A program made the translations under genes and the position numbers. Under the pieces are notes generated by a model. The model was not told the DNA's origin. It saw only the letters and a list, made by a program, of their open reading frames with translations, and ran no database searches. Positions 32,399 through 41,216 of a DNA stretch of 41,216 nt are shown piece after piece. How positions within the stretch are numbered: the first letter of the stretch is position 1; every line of letters begins with the position of its first letter. Source of the DNA: an uncultured Flavobacteriales bacterium (lineage in GTDB: Bacteria > Bacteroidota > Bacteroidia > Flavobacteriales > UBA1820); NCBI GenBank assembly GCA_938023515.1, contig CALJDR010000050.1:1-41216 (forward strand). Direction: 5' to 3'.

Positions 32399-32884
32399 TC
32401 ATTCCTTGGTTACAGCCGTTCCGTCATTTTGGTTTTCCGCCGGGACCAGTCCGACGGTCAAAAAGTCGCTGGCCGAAATATTGCCGTCGGCAGTCGTACC
32501 CGTGACGAAGTAGCTTTCCTTTGCGTCCGCCGTTTTTATCAGGTAGGATTTCAGTACCAGGGCACGTTTGCGGGCTTCGGCTTTGGCCTGCGCGGGGGTA
32601 AGTCCGTCCGGGGCTACGTTCGAGGCCACGCGGATGCGGTATTGCCCGGACTCGATTTCCCGACGGTTTTCCTCTATTTTCCCGGCGATGGACTCGAGGG
32701 ATTGTTTATTTTCCTTGTAGTTGGCTTTCAGGATGCCGGAATGCCCGTCGAAAGCGATATTGTATGTTTCGAATGCGGCCGGGCGCACTCCTGCGGAGGA
32801 ACTTACGGCAATTCCCTGTGCCTGGATATCGTTGTTCAGGAAAAAGGCTGCCAGGGCAGGCAGGAGGAAGAATGATTTTTTCAT
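32399..32884 (-). CDS. Small secreted protein of unknown family
   Basis: A 161-residue protein with a signal peptide (about 1-23, ending QAQG). The middle has SLESIAGKIEENRREIESGQY (around 63-83), then RIRVASNVAPDG, then a charged helix AQAKAEARKRALVLKSYLI (about 98-116). The pattern of a strand, then N/RA-type helix, then strand recalls part of an OmpA-type peptidoglycan-binding domain, but the match is weak. It lies 12 bases downstream of the CDF exporter gene and is probably co-transcribed. The function is unknown. Confidence 0.65.
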   Translation of the reverse strand: MKKSFFLLPALAAFFLNNDIQAQGIAVSSSAGVRPAAFETYNIAFDGHSGILKANYKENKQSLESIAGKIEENRREIESGQYRIRVASNVAPDGLTPAQAKAEARKRALVLKSYLIKTADAKESYFVTGTTADGNISASDFLTVGLVPAENQNDGTAVTKE

Positions 32885-32896
32885 GGTGTGGTTTTT

Positions 32897-33808
32897 TTAA
32901 TCGTTGTCGAATATATCGTGGTGCTCTTCATGGCATTCCCCGCTTTTTTCCAGTTCAAGGGTCGAGTGCTGTATGCCGCAGTGGAACATCGCATCTTTGA
33001 TCGCATCCTTGATCTCTCTTTCGTGTTTCATATCGTCCACCACTATATGGGCTGTCAGGGCGTTTTCCGTTGTGCTAAGCGCCCAGATGTGCAAATGGTG
33101 GACGCTGATCACCCCTTTCTGGGCCAGCATTGCTTCCTTCACTTTCCGGGTGTCGATATTGCGGGGGACGCCGTCCAGGGTGAGCACCAGACTGTCGCGA
33201 AGGAGCCCCCACGAAGAAAAGATGATCACCACGCTTACGGCGATGCCTATCAGCGGGTCGATGATATACCAGCCGGTGAACTGGATAACGATACCCGCCA
33301 CCAACACCCCGACCGATACCAGCGTGTCGGCTGCCATATGCAGGTAGGCGCCTTTTATGTTGAGGTCTTTGTCTTTTCCTTTGAAGAACAGGTAAGCGGT
33401 GAAAGCATTCACCAGTATGCCCACCCCGGCTACCCAGGCCACCATATCGCCGTCTACGGGGCTGGGGCGCATGATCTTATGAATACTGCTCCACAGGATC
33501 ACCACCACGGCGCCGAACAGCAATACGGCATTGACCAGCGAGACCAAAATGGTCATTTTCTTGTATCCGTAGGTGTATTTTTTAGAGGGTTTCACCTGCA
33601 TCATGCGGAAGGCGAAAAGAGCCAGCAGCAGGGAGAATACGTCGCTCAGGTTGTGTCCGGCGTCCGAGAGCAGGGCCAGGGATCCCAGGTAAAGTCCGGC
33701 AGCTGCTTCTACCGCGACGAAAACCAGGTTCAGGACAATGCCCAGGATGAAGTTCCGTCCGGTCTTCTGGTCGTATGTGATTTCGTGATGGTGATGATCG
33801 TGGGCCAT
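32897..33808 (-). CDS. Cation diffusion facilitator family metal exporter
   Basis: A 303-residue inner-membrane zinc-type exporter. It opens with the His-rich MAHDHHHHE. The transmembrane metal site is D49 with H52-x3-D56 (SDAGHNLSD) in helix 2 and H157-x3-D161 (HMAADTL) in helix 5; six helices span about 18-215. The HxxxD pairs are typical of Zn2+/Cd2+ transporters. The cytosolic C-terminal domain has SVHHLHIWAL and ends with a metal-binding-like ECHEEHHDIFDND tail. A -7 box lies at 33832-33839 on the minus strand. Confidence 0.94.
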   Translation of the reverse strand: MAHDHHHHEITYDQKTGRNFILGIVLNLVFVAVEAAAGLYLGSLALLSDAGHNLSDVFSLLLALFAFRMMQVKPSKKYTYGYKKMTILVSLVNAVLLFGAVVVILWSSIHKIMRPSPVDGDMVAWVAGVGILVNAFTAYLFFKGKDKDLNIKGAYLHMAADTLVSVGVLVAGIVIQFTGWYIIDPLIGIAVSVVIIFSSWGLLRDSLVLTLDGVPRNIDTRKVKEAMLAQKGVISVHHLHIWALSTTENALTAHIVVDDMKHEREIKDAIKDAMFHCGIQHSTLELEKSGECHEEHHDIFDND

Positions 33809-33831
33809 ACGGAAAACGAGTTAGATATTGG

Positions 33832-33839
33832 CAAATATA
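33832..33839 (-). promoter_or_regulatory. -7 box of the CDF exporter gene
   Basis: TATATTTG on the minus strand fits TAnnTTTG; transcription would start near 33828, about 20 bases before the ATG. No -33 TTTG is visible. Confidence 0.5.
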
Positions 33840-34284
33840 CTTCATTATCTTCATTGTCCGGCTCCGTTTTTTGACGGGGAAGAGTATCCGGGAGTTTGGA
33901 TTTGTGAAAAATGCAGGCGGATGCTTTCGCTTTTTTTCCGGAAGAATATCGGCAGAATAAAAAAAGTTAAAATATTTTTACATTTTAAGTGGCTCTGAAT
34001 AAGGTCTCGTTGGAAATCGGTGTATTTTACCTGGGCGGCTTACGTTTTTGTTTCCGTTTTGGTGTGTTTTCTATAGTTTTTTGTATCTTTAGCGTTGCAA
34101 AAATGCTACTTATGTGATACATAGCGGGTCGGGAGTGTTCCGATTTTTGTTAAGCGGTGATCCTAAGGGTATGAAATGCAGTAAAATGAAACTCTTTTCG
34201 TCTGTTTATCTACGCAAAACGGTTTTATTGAACAAAAAATTTTATATTGAACAAAAGTACGAACTAAACAAATCTAAGAAAATC
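33840..34284 (+). promoter_or_regulatory. AT-rich intergenic region with promoter and direct repeats
   Basis: No gene is supported here. TTTG (34058-34061), 22 bases, then TATCTTTA (34084-34091) form a near-consensus promoter for the HTH gene, with a leader of about 190 bases. ATTGAACAAAA occurs twice, at 34227-34237 and 34246-34256 (19 bases apart), just before the start codon, and may be a regulator site. The HTH frame is open upstream to 34114, but that part has no domain-like content. Confidence 0.5.
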
Positions 34285-35250
34285 ATGATTACCGATAAAT
34301 TAAATACAGGCTTGATAAACCTGATGAAGGAGAAAATTCCTGACGGGGTCAATCTGGCTACGCTGCTGATGGATACCCTTTATATCGGAAAAGAAGCCGT
34401 ATACCGCCGCCTGCGGGGCGAAGTGCCCTTTACCCTGGCAGAGGCCGCCGTCATTTCCCAAAAGCTGGGCGTGTCCCTCGACAAGCTCACCGGCGAGAAT
34501 TTCAGCGGGAATGCGATGTTCAAACTGAACATCATCAATTACGAGGATCCTATCGAGACCTATTACACGATCATAGACAACTATGTGAGTATTTTCAAGG
34601 AGTATGCCAAGGAGCCGGACACCGAATTTGCTACGGCGTCCAATATCGTGCCACAGACTTTGTACCTGAAGTACGAGATGCTGTCGAAATTCCGCCTGTT
34701 CAAGTGGATGTACCAGCATGACAAGATCAATTCTTCGATCAAATGCTTCGAGGATATTCCCCTTTCCAACAAGCTGCTCGACCGCCAGAAAGAATTCGTG
34801 ATCGAATCCCAGAAGTTCAATACGTCGTACCACATCTGGGACAGCATGATATTCCTTCACCTGGTGAACGATATCAAGTATTTCACAATGATAAAATTGA
34901 TATCGGAGGAGAATATCAAAAAGATCAAGGAGGAATTGCTTGTGTTCCTGGACGAACTCGAAGAGATCGCCGCCCGCGGGAAATACGCCAGCGGAAAGGA
35001 CGTGCATATCTTTATCTCGAACATCAATTTCGAGGCTACGTACAGCTATGCCGCTACCCGGTACAGCCATATCAGTTTGATAAGGGTATATGCGATCAAT
35101 TCCATCACTTCGTTCGATACGGCCATGTTCGAGAGCCTGAAAGAGTGGATACAGTCGCTGCGCAAATTCGCCACCCTGATATCCCAGAGTGGGGAAATAC
35201 AGCGCCGCCAGTTCTTTCAGGAACAGCGGGACATCGTCAATACTTTGTAA
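34285..35250 (+). CDS. Helix-turn-helix regulator with large C-terminal domain
   Basis: A 321-residue protein. Residues about 20-72 form a Cro/C1-type helix-turn-helix (LATLLMDTLYIGKEAVYRRL, then FTLAEAAVISQKLGVSLDKL). The large remaining part (75-321) is helical and soluble with aromatic-rich segments and no recognised ligand domain. Such proteins with this exact opening are common in Bacteroidales and annotated only as transcriptional regulators. The ATG at 34285 is chosen because the family starts MITDKLNTGLINLM; the 57 in-frame codons before it look like leader. It converges on the efflux operon, whose regulator it might be, without evidence. Confidence 0.75.
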   Translation: MITDKLNTGLINLMKEKIPDGVNLATLLMDTLYIGKEAVYRRLRGEVPFTLAEAAVISQKLGVSLDKLTGENFSGNAMFKLNIINYEDPIETYYTIIDNYVSIFKEYAKEPDTEFATASNIVPQTLYLKYEMLSKFRLFKWMYQHDKINSSIKCFEDIPLSNKLLDRQKEFVIESQKFNTSYHIWDSMIFLHLVNDIKYFTMIKLISEENIKKIKEELLVFLDELEEIAARGKYASGKDVHIFISNINFEATYSYAATRYSHISLIRVYAINSITSFDTAMFESLKEWIQSLRKFATLISQSGEIQRRQFFQEQRDIVNTL

Positions 35251-35270
35251 CGAATTTTATATGCAAATAA

Positions 35271-35298
35271 AAAACCCGGCCATAGGCCGGGTTTTTTT
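35271..35298. terminator. Terminator between the HTH gene and the efflux operon
   Basis: AAAACCCGGCC (35271-35281) pairs with GGCCGGGTTTT (35285-35295) around ATA, with a seven-T run on the plus strand and an A-rich upstream flank that gives T on the minus strand. It is probably used by both converging units. Confidence 0.85.
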
Positions 35299-35324
35299 AT
35301 GCGGTGCTATTTTTTATCGTCCGG

Positions 35325-36761
35325 TCATTTTTCGGCTGTTTCCTTTTTGCGCAGGGATACGGGTGCCGGGGACGACTCGTCCCAGCCGCCGCCTAATGCT
35401 TTGTATAGCCGGACAAGGGCCGTCTGTTCGTCGCGCACGGCGTTGCTAAGGCCGGTTTGCGCGTCGAAATACGCCCTTTGGGCGTCCAGCACATCCAGGT
35501 AGCGGATCACTCCGTTGATGTATTGCAGGTGGGCGAGTTCCACATATTTTTTGGCGGCTTGTTCGAGGTCCTGCTTGAGCCGGCAGGCTTCCTTCACTTT
35601 ATTGTATTCCACGATGGCGTTACTTACTTCCTGGAAAGCGGTCAGCACGCTTTTTTCGTATTGGTATACCTGCTGCCGGTAGGCGGCCTCCTTTGCTTTG
35701 TAAGTTGCCTTTTTCTTGCCGGCCGCAAAAATGGGAGCCAGGAGCTCCCCGCCTAAAAATCCGTAGGGCGAACGGAACAGGTCGCTGAGCGTGGAGCTTT
35801 CCAATCCGTATTTTCCGGAGAACGACAGGCGGGGGAAACGGTCGGTATAGGCCATCCCCATCGCGGCATGGGCGGCGATGAGTTCCTGTTCGGCCTGCCG
35901 GAGGTCCGGGCGGCGCAAAAGCAGGGTGGACGGCAGCCCTACCGGAAGTTCTTCGGGCAGTTTTTCCTGCTGGGCCAGTACACCGCGCGGGACACGACCG
36001 GGGTATTCGCCGGTGAGCAGGGCCAGATCGTTCTCCACCAGTGTGATTTCATGTTCCAACGCCGGGACCAGAGTGGCGGTTCGGGCCAGTTCCACCTGTG
36101 CCTGCTGGTAGGTAATCTCGGAGGTAAGCCCACCCTCGAAACGGAGTTTGGCCTGCCGGGCGCCTTCCTCACGGGTGACTAACGTTTGGCGGACGATGGA
36201 CAGTTCGTTGTCCAGGGCCGTAAGTTCGAAATACGATTGGGCTACTTGGGCGATCAGGGTCATTTGCAGGGCCCGCTGCGCCTCGACGGACTGCATATAT
36301 TCGGCGATGCCTTTGCGTCGGGCCCAGCGGAGATTACCCCAGAGGTCCAGTTCCCAACTGAGCAGGAGTTTGGCTTCAAAGGTGTTCGATTGGGTCTGCC
36401 CGTTGCCTCCGTCGTCCTCGAACTCCCGTTCGGCCGTTACGTCGGCCGAAATCTGGGGCAGCAGGTTGGCTGTGTTGATACGTTTCAGGTAGGCGGTTTC
36501 CCGGATGCGTTCGGCGGCGGAGAGCATATCCTTGTTGTATTCTAACGCCTTGCGGATGAGTTTTTGCAGGCAGGTATCCGTGTAGATATCCCACCACTTG
36601 ACATCGGCCAGGGTCAGGGAGTCCGTTTGCCCCTGAACGATCGTTTCGGGCAGGTGCAGGTCGGGCTGCCGGTAGGGTTTCCCGACCACGCATCCGTGGA
36701 AAGAAGCTGCCAGCAGCAGCAGGCCGAGCGCCGCGCCGATATTTTTCAGGATAGGTTTCAT
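35325..36761 (-). CDS. Efflux outer-membrane factor, NodT/OprM-type lipoprotein
   Basis: A 478-residue TolC-family outer-membrane channel. The signal peptide ends at a lipidated Cys24 (LAASFHGC). The family opening YRQPDLHLPETI follows, and then two OEP repeats of long helices and strands, with LLSWELDLWGNLRWARRKGI split around residues 132-151 and RRPDLRQAEQELIAAHA near 290. It completes the tripartite RND pump with the two upstream genes. Its start overlaps the pump gene stop by 4 bases (36758-36761). Confidence 0.93.
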   Translation of the reverse strand: MKPILKNIGAALGLLLLAASFHGCVVGKPYRQPDLHLPETIVQGQTDSLTLADVKWWDIYTDTCLQKLIRKALEYNKDMLSAAERIRETAYLKRINTANLLPQISADVTAEREFEDDGGNGQTQSNTFEAKLLLSWELDLWGNLRWARRKGIAEYMQSVEAQRALQMTLIAQVAQSYFELTALDNELSIVRQTLVTREEGARQAKLRFEGGLTSEITYQQAQVELARTATLVPALEHEITLVENDLALLTGEYPGRVPRGVLAQQEKLPEELPVGLPSTLLLRRPDLRQAEQELIAAHAAMGMAYTDRFPRLSFSGKYGLESSTLSDLFRSPYGFLGGELLAPIFAAGKKKATYKAKEAAYRQQVYQYEKSVLTAFQEVSNAIVEYNKVKEACRLKQDLEQAAKKYVELAHLQYINGVIRYLDVLDAQRAYFDAQTGLSNAVRDEQTALVRLYKALGGGWDESSPAPVSLRKKETAEK

Positions 36762-39700
36762 ACGTTCTCCCGTTTAAATTTTGCTTTCACTTTGTATATC
36801 ATCACAAAAAAGAAAGGTACCATCACGATGCCTACGGTCACTGCCAGCAACATACCGAAGAACACACCCGTACCGATCGCCTGCCGGCTGGCCGATCCGG
36901 GCCCGCTGGCCAGCACCATCGGGACCATGCCCAGGATAAAGGCCATAGAGGTCATCATCACCGGCCGGAAGCGCAATTGGGCGGCATGCAGGGCCGATTT
37001 TACGACGTCCCCGCCCCGGGCAACCTGCTCCTTGGCGAATTCGACGATCAGAATCGCGTTCTTGGCCGCCAGTCCGACCAGAGTGACAAGGCCGATCTGG
37101 AAATAGATGTTGTTTTCCAGCCCGCTGACCACAAGCCCCAGGTAAGCGCCGAATACGGCTACCGGAAGCGACAGGATGACCGATATAGGCACCGACCAAC
37201 TCTCGTATTGGGCAGAGAGGAACAGGAATACGAAGAGGAACACGAGGGCCATCACGAGGCCTGTCTGCCCTCCGGCCTGTTTTTCCTGGTAGGACAGCCC
37301 GCTCCATTCCACCCCGATGTTCGAGGGGAGATGTTTGAGGGCGATCTCTTCCATCACGTTCATCACTTCGCCCGAGCTGTGCCCTTTGGCCGCCTCGCCG
37401 GTGATAAGGGCCGAGGTGAACATATTGAACCGTTTGATCGTGCCCGGGCCGGTCGTATAACTGGTAGTACCCAGGGCGGTGAGCGGGATCATCATCCCTT
37501 CGTTACTCTTGACAAAGAACAGATTGAGGTTGTCCCGGTATACGCGGTAGGGGGCTTCCGCCTGAATGTAGACCTTGTAGATGCGGTTAAACATATTGAA
37601 ATCGTTCACGTATACCGATCCGGTAAAGGCTTTCATGGTCGAGAATACGTCGGTCAGGGGAACGCCGAGCATTTTCGTTTTGTCCCGGTCGACGTCGAAA
37701 TACAGCTGGGGTATTTCCGGTTGCATCGAGGACGAAAGTCCGGCTATTTCCTTGCGCTGCGAGGCGTAATGCATCAGGGTGTCCGTCGCGCGGACCAGGT
37801 CGTCGTAAGTGGCGTCCCCGCGGGCTTCCAGCTGCATCTCGAACCCGCCCGAAGATCCCAGCCCGGGGATGACCGGTGGAGAGGATATGTATGTTTTGGC
37901 CTCGGGGTATTTATTGAATTCCTCCTTTATCTGTTCGATCAGTTCGTGGACCGGTTTGCCCTTGCGTTCGTCCCAGGGCTTCAGGACGACCGTTATCTCG
38001 CTGCTGCGGCTCTGGTTGCCGCCCACCCGGGGGCTGCTGCCGTTCACTTCGAGGGCGTAAGCCACTTCGGGCAGCTGCATCAGGTATTCTACCGCCCGCT
38101 CGGTCACTTTCCGGGTACGTTCCAGGGTGGCACCTTCCGGCAGTTCGAGTTCCACCCGGAAATTACCCTGGTCTTCCTGCGGCATAAAACTGGTCGGGAT
38201 GAATCGGTTCATTGCTACGATCGCCACCAACAGCAGGGCGAACCCGGCCAATACCCGTTTGGGCTGGGGAATGATCCGCTTGATGATGGACACGTATTTG
38301 GCGTTCCCGCCCGAAAGCCAGCGGTCGATGGTACGGAATACCACGTTTTTCTTTTTGGTCGGGTCGTTGGGTTTGAGGATCAGCGAACACATAGCCGGGC
38401 TCAGCGTGAGGGCCACGACCGTGGAAATAAGCACCGAGACGGCGATTGTAATGGTAAATTGGCGGTAGAGCATGCCGGTGATGCCGGAGAGGAAACTTAC
38501 CGGGACAAATACGGCGCAGAGTACCAGTGAAGTGGCGACCAGCGCGCTGGTAAGTCCTTTCATGGCTTTTTGGGTGGCATGGTAGGCATCCAGTTTTTCC
38601 TCTTCCATGATACGCTCGACATTTTCCACCACTACGATGGCGTCGTCCACCACGATACCGATGGACAGGATCAGCCCGAGCAGGGTCAGCAAGTTGATGG
38701 AGAACCCGAAGATGAGCATGAAACCGAACGTCCCGATCAGCGATATAGGCACTGCGACGAGCGGGATGATAGTGGCCCGCCAGCTTTGCAGGGAGAGGTA
38801 CACCACCAGGATCACGAGGAACAATGCCTCGAAAAGGGTCTTGTAGACCTTATGGATGGAGGCGGAGATGTATTCGGTATTGTCCAGCGGGATCTGGTAG
38901 TGGATACCTTCCGGGAAAGTCTTGCTCAGCTCCTCGAGTTCTGCCTTTACCCGATGTACCACGTCCAGTGCATTGGCCCCGGGGAGCATATAGATGCGCA
39001 GCACGGCCGCGTTCTCCCCGTTCATACCGCTTTCGGTGTTATACGAAGAGGCTTCCAGAGAAATACGCGCCACGTCCCGCAGGCGGATGATACCGCCGTC
39101 CGGAGTGGCCCTTACCACGATATTCTCGAATTGGGCTACGTCCGTCAGGCGTCCTTCCGTGGTGATGGGGATGGTGATATCCACCCCGGTGGCGGGCTGC
39201 TGGCCCAATACGCCCGCGGCGGACTCCCGGTTTTGCTCTTTAATGGCGTTTTGGATGTCCTGCACTGTGATGCCCAAGCTCGAAAGCCGGTCCGGGTACA
39301 GCCATATCTGCATGGCGTAATACCGGCTGCCCACGTTGGACACGCGCCCTACGCCCGGGATACGGCGGATCATATCCAGCACGTTCATCGTGGCGAAGTT
39401 GCTCAGGTATATTTCGTCGAATTTAGGGTCGCTGGAGGTAAGGCAAATGGTCAGCAGTTGGCTGGCAGCCTGTTTATCGACCGAGATGCCGTTCTGGATC
39501 ACTTCGGCCGGCAGGCGGGATTCGGCCAGCTTCACCCGGTTCTGGATTTCCACAGCGGCCAGGTCGGCGTTGGTCGAGATGTCGAAAGTGACCGTAGCGG
39601 AAAATCCACCCGAATTGGTGCTGCTGGACTCCATGTAGATCATTCCGGGAGTGCCGTTGAGCTCCTGTTCGATAGGGGTCCCCACCGCCTGGGATACCGT

Positions 39701-39868
39701 CAGGGCGCTGGCTCCCGGGTAGGAGGCGCTTATCTTGACCGTGGGCGGGGTGATAGCCGGGTATTGGTCTACCGGCAGCAGCATCAGCCCGATGATCCCC
39801 ACGATGACGATGACAATGGAGATGACCGCCGAAAAGACAGGTCGTTTTATGAAGAAGTTCGCTCGCAT
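36758..39868 (-). CDS. RND efflux pump, AcrB/MexB-type (HAE1) permease
   Basis: A 1036-residue inner-membrane proton-driven drug exporter. It has twelve helices in two halves, each followed by a large periplasmic loop. Visible family motifs include FFIKRPVFSAVISIVIVI at the start, GIVVDDAIVVVENVERIMEEE (in parts, near 400-420) with the two Asp of the proton relay, and the C-terminal half with LVTLVGLAAKNAILIVEFAKE. The length matches AcrB. It lies 21 bases after the adaptor gene and overlaps the outer-membrane factor gene. Drug specificity cannot be read from the sequence. Confidence 0.96.
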   Translation of the reverse strand: MRANFFIKRPVFSAVISIVIVIVGIIGLMLLPVDQYPAITPPTVKISASYPGASALTVSQAVGTPIEQELNGTPGMIYMESSSTNSGGFSATVTFDISTNADLAAVEIQNRVKLAESRLPAEVIQNGISVDKQAASQLLTICLTSSDPKFDEIYLSNFATMNVLDMIRRIPGVGRVSNVGSRYYAMQIWLYPDRLSSLGITVQDIQNAIKEQNRESAAGVLGQQPATGVDITIPITTEGRLTDVAQFENIVVRATPDGGIIRLRDVARISLEASSYNTESGMNGENAAVLRIYMLPGANALDVVHRVKAELEELSKTFPEGIHYQIPLDNTEYISASIHKVYKTLFEALFLVILVVYLSLQSWRATIIPLVAVPISLIGTFGFMLIFGFSINLLTLLGLILSIGIVVDDAIVVVENVERIMEEEKLDAYHATQKAMKGLTSALVATSLVLCAVFVPVSFLSGITGMLYRQFTITIAVSVLISTVVALTLSPAMCSLILKPNDPTKKKNVVFRTIDRWLSGGNAKYVSIIKRIIPQPKRVLAGFALLLVAIVAMNRFIPTSFMPQEDQGNFRVELELPEGATLERTRKVTERAVEYLMQLPEVAYALEVNGSSPRVGGNQSRSSEITVVLKPWDERKGKPVHELIEQIKEEFNKYPEAKTYISSPPVIPGLGSSGGFEMQLEARGDATYDDLVRATDTLMHYASQRKEIAGLSSSMQPEIPQLYFDVDRDKTKMLGVPLTDVFSTMKAFTGSVYVNDFNMFNRIYKVYIQAEAPYRVYRDNLNLFFVKSNEGMMIPLTALGTTSYTTGPGTIKRFNMFTSALITGEAAKGHSSGEVMNVMEEIALKHLPSNIGVEWSGLSYQEKQAGGQTGLVMALVFLFVFLFLSAQYESWSVPISVILSLPVAVFGAYLGLVVSGLENNIYFQIGLVTLVGLAAKNAILIVEFAKEQVARGGDVVKSALHAAQLRFRPVMMTSMAFILGMVPMVLASGPGSASRQAIGTGVFFGMLLAVTVGIVMVPFFFVMIYKVKAKFKRENV

Positions 39869-39889
39869 GCTGTGGCTTTTTTTGCCCCG

Positions 39890-41059
39890 TTATTCTACGG
39901 GAGGCACGATATTGACTTTCATTCCGGGGCTGAGCTTATGATAGCCTTCCACTACGATCTTTTCCCCGCTGGCCAGCCCCCGCTCGACCACAAACTCGTT
40001 GGTCAGCTCCGGGCCCAGTTCGATGAACCGCTTTTCCACGATACCATTAGGGGTCACTACGTAGATATAGGCGCCCCCTTTCTCGATCACTACCGCTTTG
40101 TTGGGAACGATAATGGCTCCTTCACGCACGTCCAACAGCAGTTTTACCCGGGTTGCTTGTCCGGGGAGCAGGATATGCTTCGGATTGGGCATTTCGGCCC
40201 GCACGGAGAAAGTCCCGGTTTGCGGGTCGACCTGCGGATCGGCGAAGTCCACCAATCCTTTCAGGGGGTATTCCGTGTTGTCCGCCAGGGTGACGGTGAT
40301 GTACGGTTCCCACGAACGGGTGGAATCCTTGTGCCCTATGTTGACGTTGCGTTCCTTGCTGCGCAGGTAGTCCAGTTCGGTCATGCTGAAATCGACCCGG
40401 ACTGTATCGCTTTTGACGACCGTGGCCAGCAGCGACTGGGCGCCGGGGCCTACCAGTGTTCCCACGTCCACCAGCCGCTCGCTGATATAGCCCGAGATAG
40501 GGGAGTGTACCGTCGTGTAGCCCAGTTCCATTTCCGCCTGGGTGAGGTCTGCCTGGCTCATCGAAACGGAGGCCATGGCCGTCTCGTACGTGGCGGTAGC
40601 GTTGTCCAGGTCCAATTGGCTGGCGGCGTTCTGTTCGTACAGGGGTTTTATGCGTTCCAGGTCGCGTTTGGCTTTCTGGGCCATGGCCTGGTCCTTGTTC
40701 AGCTGGGCGCGGGCCCGGTCGGCTTTGGCTTTGTATTGTTTCGGGTCGATGACAAAGAGTACCTGCCCTTTTTTCACGTACGACCCTTCCTCGAACTGCA
40801 TTTTTTCCAGGTAGCCTTCCACCCGGGCGCGCACCTCGACGAATTGTTGGGCGCGGATACGGCCCACGTATTCGGCGTAGATATCCGCATTGCCGGTGGT
40901 CACTTCGACGGCGGCTACGGTGGGGTATTGTTCGGGGGCTTTTTTGGGCCGCGTGAGGAGGAATACGACCACGATGATCACGATCAGGGCCGCACAGGAC
41001 AGGATGATCCTCCGGCGGGTGAGTTCGAATGGAAATCTTTTTTTATCCGGGTTTGCCAT
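39890..41059 (-). CDS. RND efflux periplasmic adaptor subunit
   Basis: A 389-residue membrane-fusion protein linking pump and outer-membrane channel. An N-terminal membrane anchor (about 15-34, RIILSCAALIVIIVVVFLL) replaces the lipoprotein signal of AcrA. Then come the lipoyl halves (VRARVEGYLEKMQFEEGSYVKKGQ in parts, near 74-95, and TTVHSPISGYIS near 173), a helical hairpin (about 105-165), and the beta-barrel and membrane-proximal domains to the end. The ATG at 41059 gives a normal N-terminus; the frame stays open to 41170 but overlaps the likely promoter. Confidence 0.94.
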   Translation of the reverse strand: MANPDKKRFPFELTRRRIILSCAALIVIIVVVFLLTRPKKAPEQYPTVAAVEVTTGNADIYAEYVGRIRAQQFVEVRARVEGYLEKMQFEEGSYVKKGQVLFVIDPKQYKAKADRARAQLNKDQAMAQKAKRDLERIKPLYEQNAASQLDLDNATATYETAMASVSMSQADLTQAEMELGYTTVHSPISGYISERLVDVGTLVGPGAQSLLATVVKSDTVRVDFSMTELDYLRSKERNVNIGHKDSTRSWEPYITVTLADNTEYPLKGLVDFADPQVDPQTGTFSVRAEMPNPKHILLPGQATRVKLLLDVREGAIIVPNKAVVIEKGGAYIYVVTPNGIVEKRFIELGPELTNEFVVERGLASGEKIVVEGYHKLSPGMKVNIVPPVE

Positions 41060-41216
41060 ATCGGATTGGGTGTTTGGTTCGGTACCTGGCGGGGAAAGAA
41101 TCCGGTGACAGGCGGGTATGGCGCAAAAATATAAAAAACGGAAATGCGCTGCGTTTATTACTAAGGGCATAAAATAGGATTGTACAAAAGCAAAAACATA
41201 AAAACGCTAAAAAACA
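41060..41216 (-). promoter_or_regulatory. Upstream region of the efflux operon
   Basis: TATTTTTG on the minus strand (41131-41124) fits TAnnTTTG, giving a leader of about 60 bases. The DNA beyond it is very AT-rich, with A-tracts. No -33 box and no clear operator are visible before the window ends. Confidence 0.4.

Noticed and set aside
34114..34284. N-terminal extension of the HTH regulator frame
   Set aside because: The extension has no conserved-looking content, includes direct repeats, and the family begins at the ATG at 34285.
38570..41134. Very long open frame (854 codons) on the plus strand opposite the RND pump and adaptor genes
   Set aside because: It is antisense to two clear conserved genes and its translation is low-complexity His/Gly/Val/Asp-rich, typical of a shadow frame in GC-rich DNA.

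Overview
The window looks like a Bacteroidales chromosome. The evidence is the Bacteroidetes-type promoter elements (TTTG about 20 bases before TAnnTTTG) found before many genes, A-rich start contexts with almost no Shine-Dalgarno sequences, a diheme-type succinate dehydrogenase/fumarate reductase sdhCAB operon, and families typical of this phylum (DUF3127, HXXEE, NodT-type efflux). The GC-rich codon use of the core genes would fit Alistipes/Rikenellaceae, but that placement is inference.

Bases 1-8000 are the right arm of an integrated element, most likely a prophage, whose left end lies outside the window. In order it holds: the C-terminal part of a secreted or virion-type protein; a lysis-like block (two-helix small membrane protein, membrane-anchored GAF-like protein, DUF5675 protein, and a protein with the topology of a unimolecular spanin); a highly structured non-coding stretch with crossing inverted repeats (2512-2645); a small DnaA-domain-IV-like helix-turn-helix protein; a nine-gene co-oriented cassette of mostly unnamed families (3078-6698), including a Cys/Gly/Trp-rich membrane coiled-coil protein and a small HExxH zincin-like protein; and a convergent tyrosine recombinase that stops next to the 3' end of tRNA-Asn(GTT), the probable integration target.

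From 8080 on the DNA is ordinary chromosome: tRNA-Asn; sdhC-sdhA-sdhB (respiration); an HXXEE membrane protein; a DUF3127 protein with an SSB-like acidic tail, an RsmI-like methyltransferase and recX; metK behind a SAM-II-like riboswitch candidate; and a DUF4269 nucleotidyltransferase-fold protein. A leftward four-gene run follows (yifB/comM, GNAT, M3 peptidase lipoprotein, DAACS symporter). Next come serS with a structured leader, a candidate free-standing small RNA with its own promoter and terminator (23872-23983), DUF456, and rsgA divergent from the operon rlmN-polyprenyl synthase-surE-lpxB-comEC.

The right end holds a SIMPL protein, a 23-bp perfect hairpin, a CDF metal exporter with a small secreted protein, a helix-turn-helix regulator, and a complete RND efflux operon (adaptor, pump, outer-membrane factor) on the minus strand.

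The most interesting unexplained items are the structured RNA at 2512-2645, the phage-borne cassette at 3078-6698 with an operator-like palindrome in front of it, and the small RNA after serS. No CRISPR array, rRNA or insertion sequence was seen.
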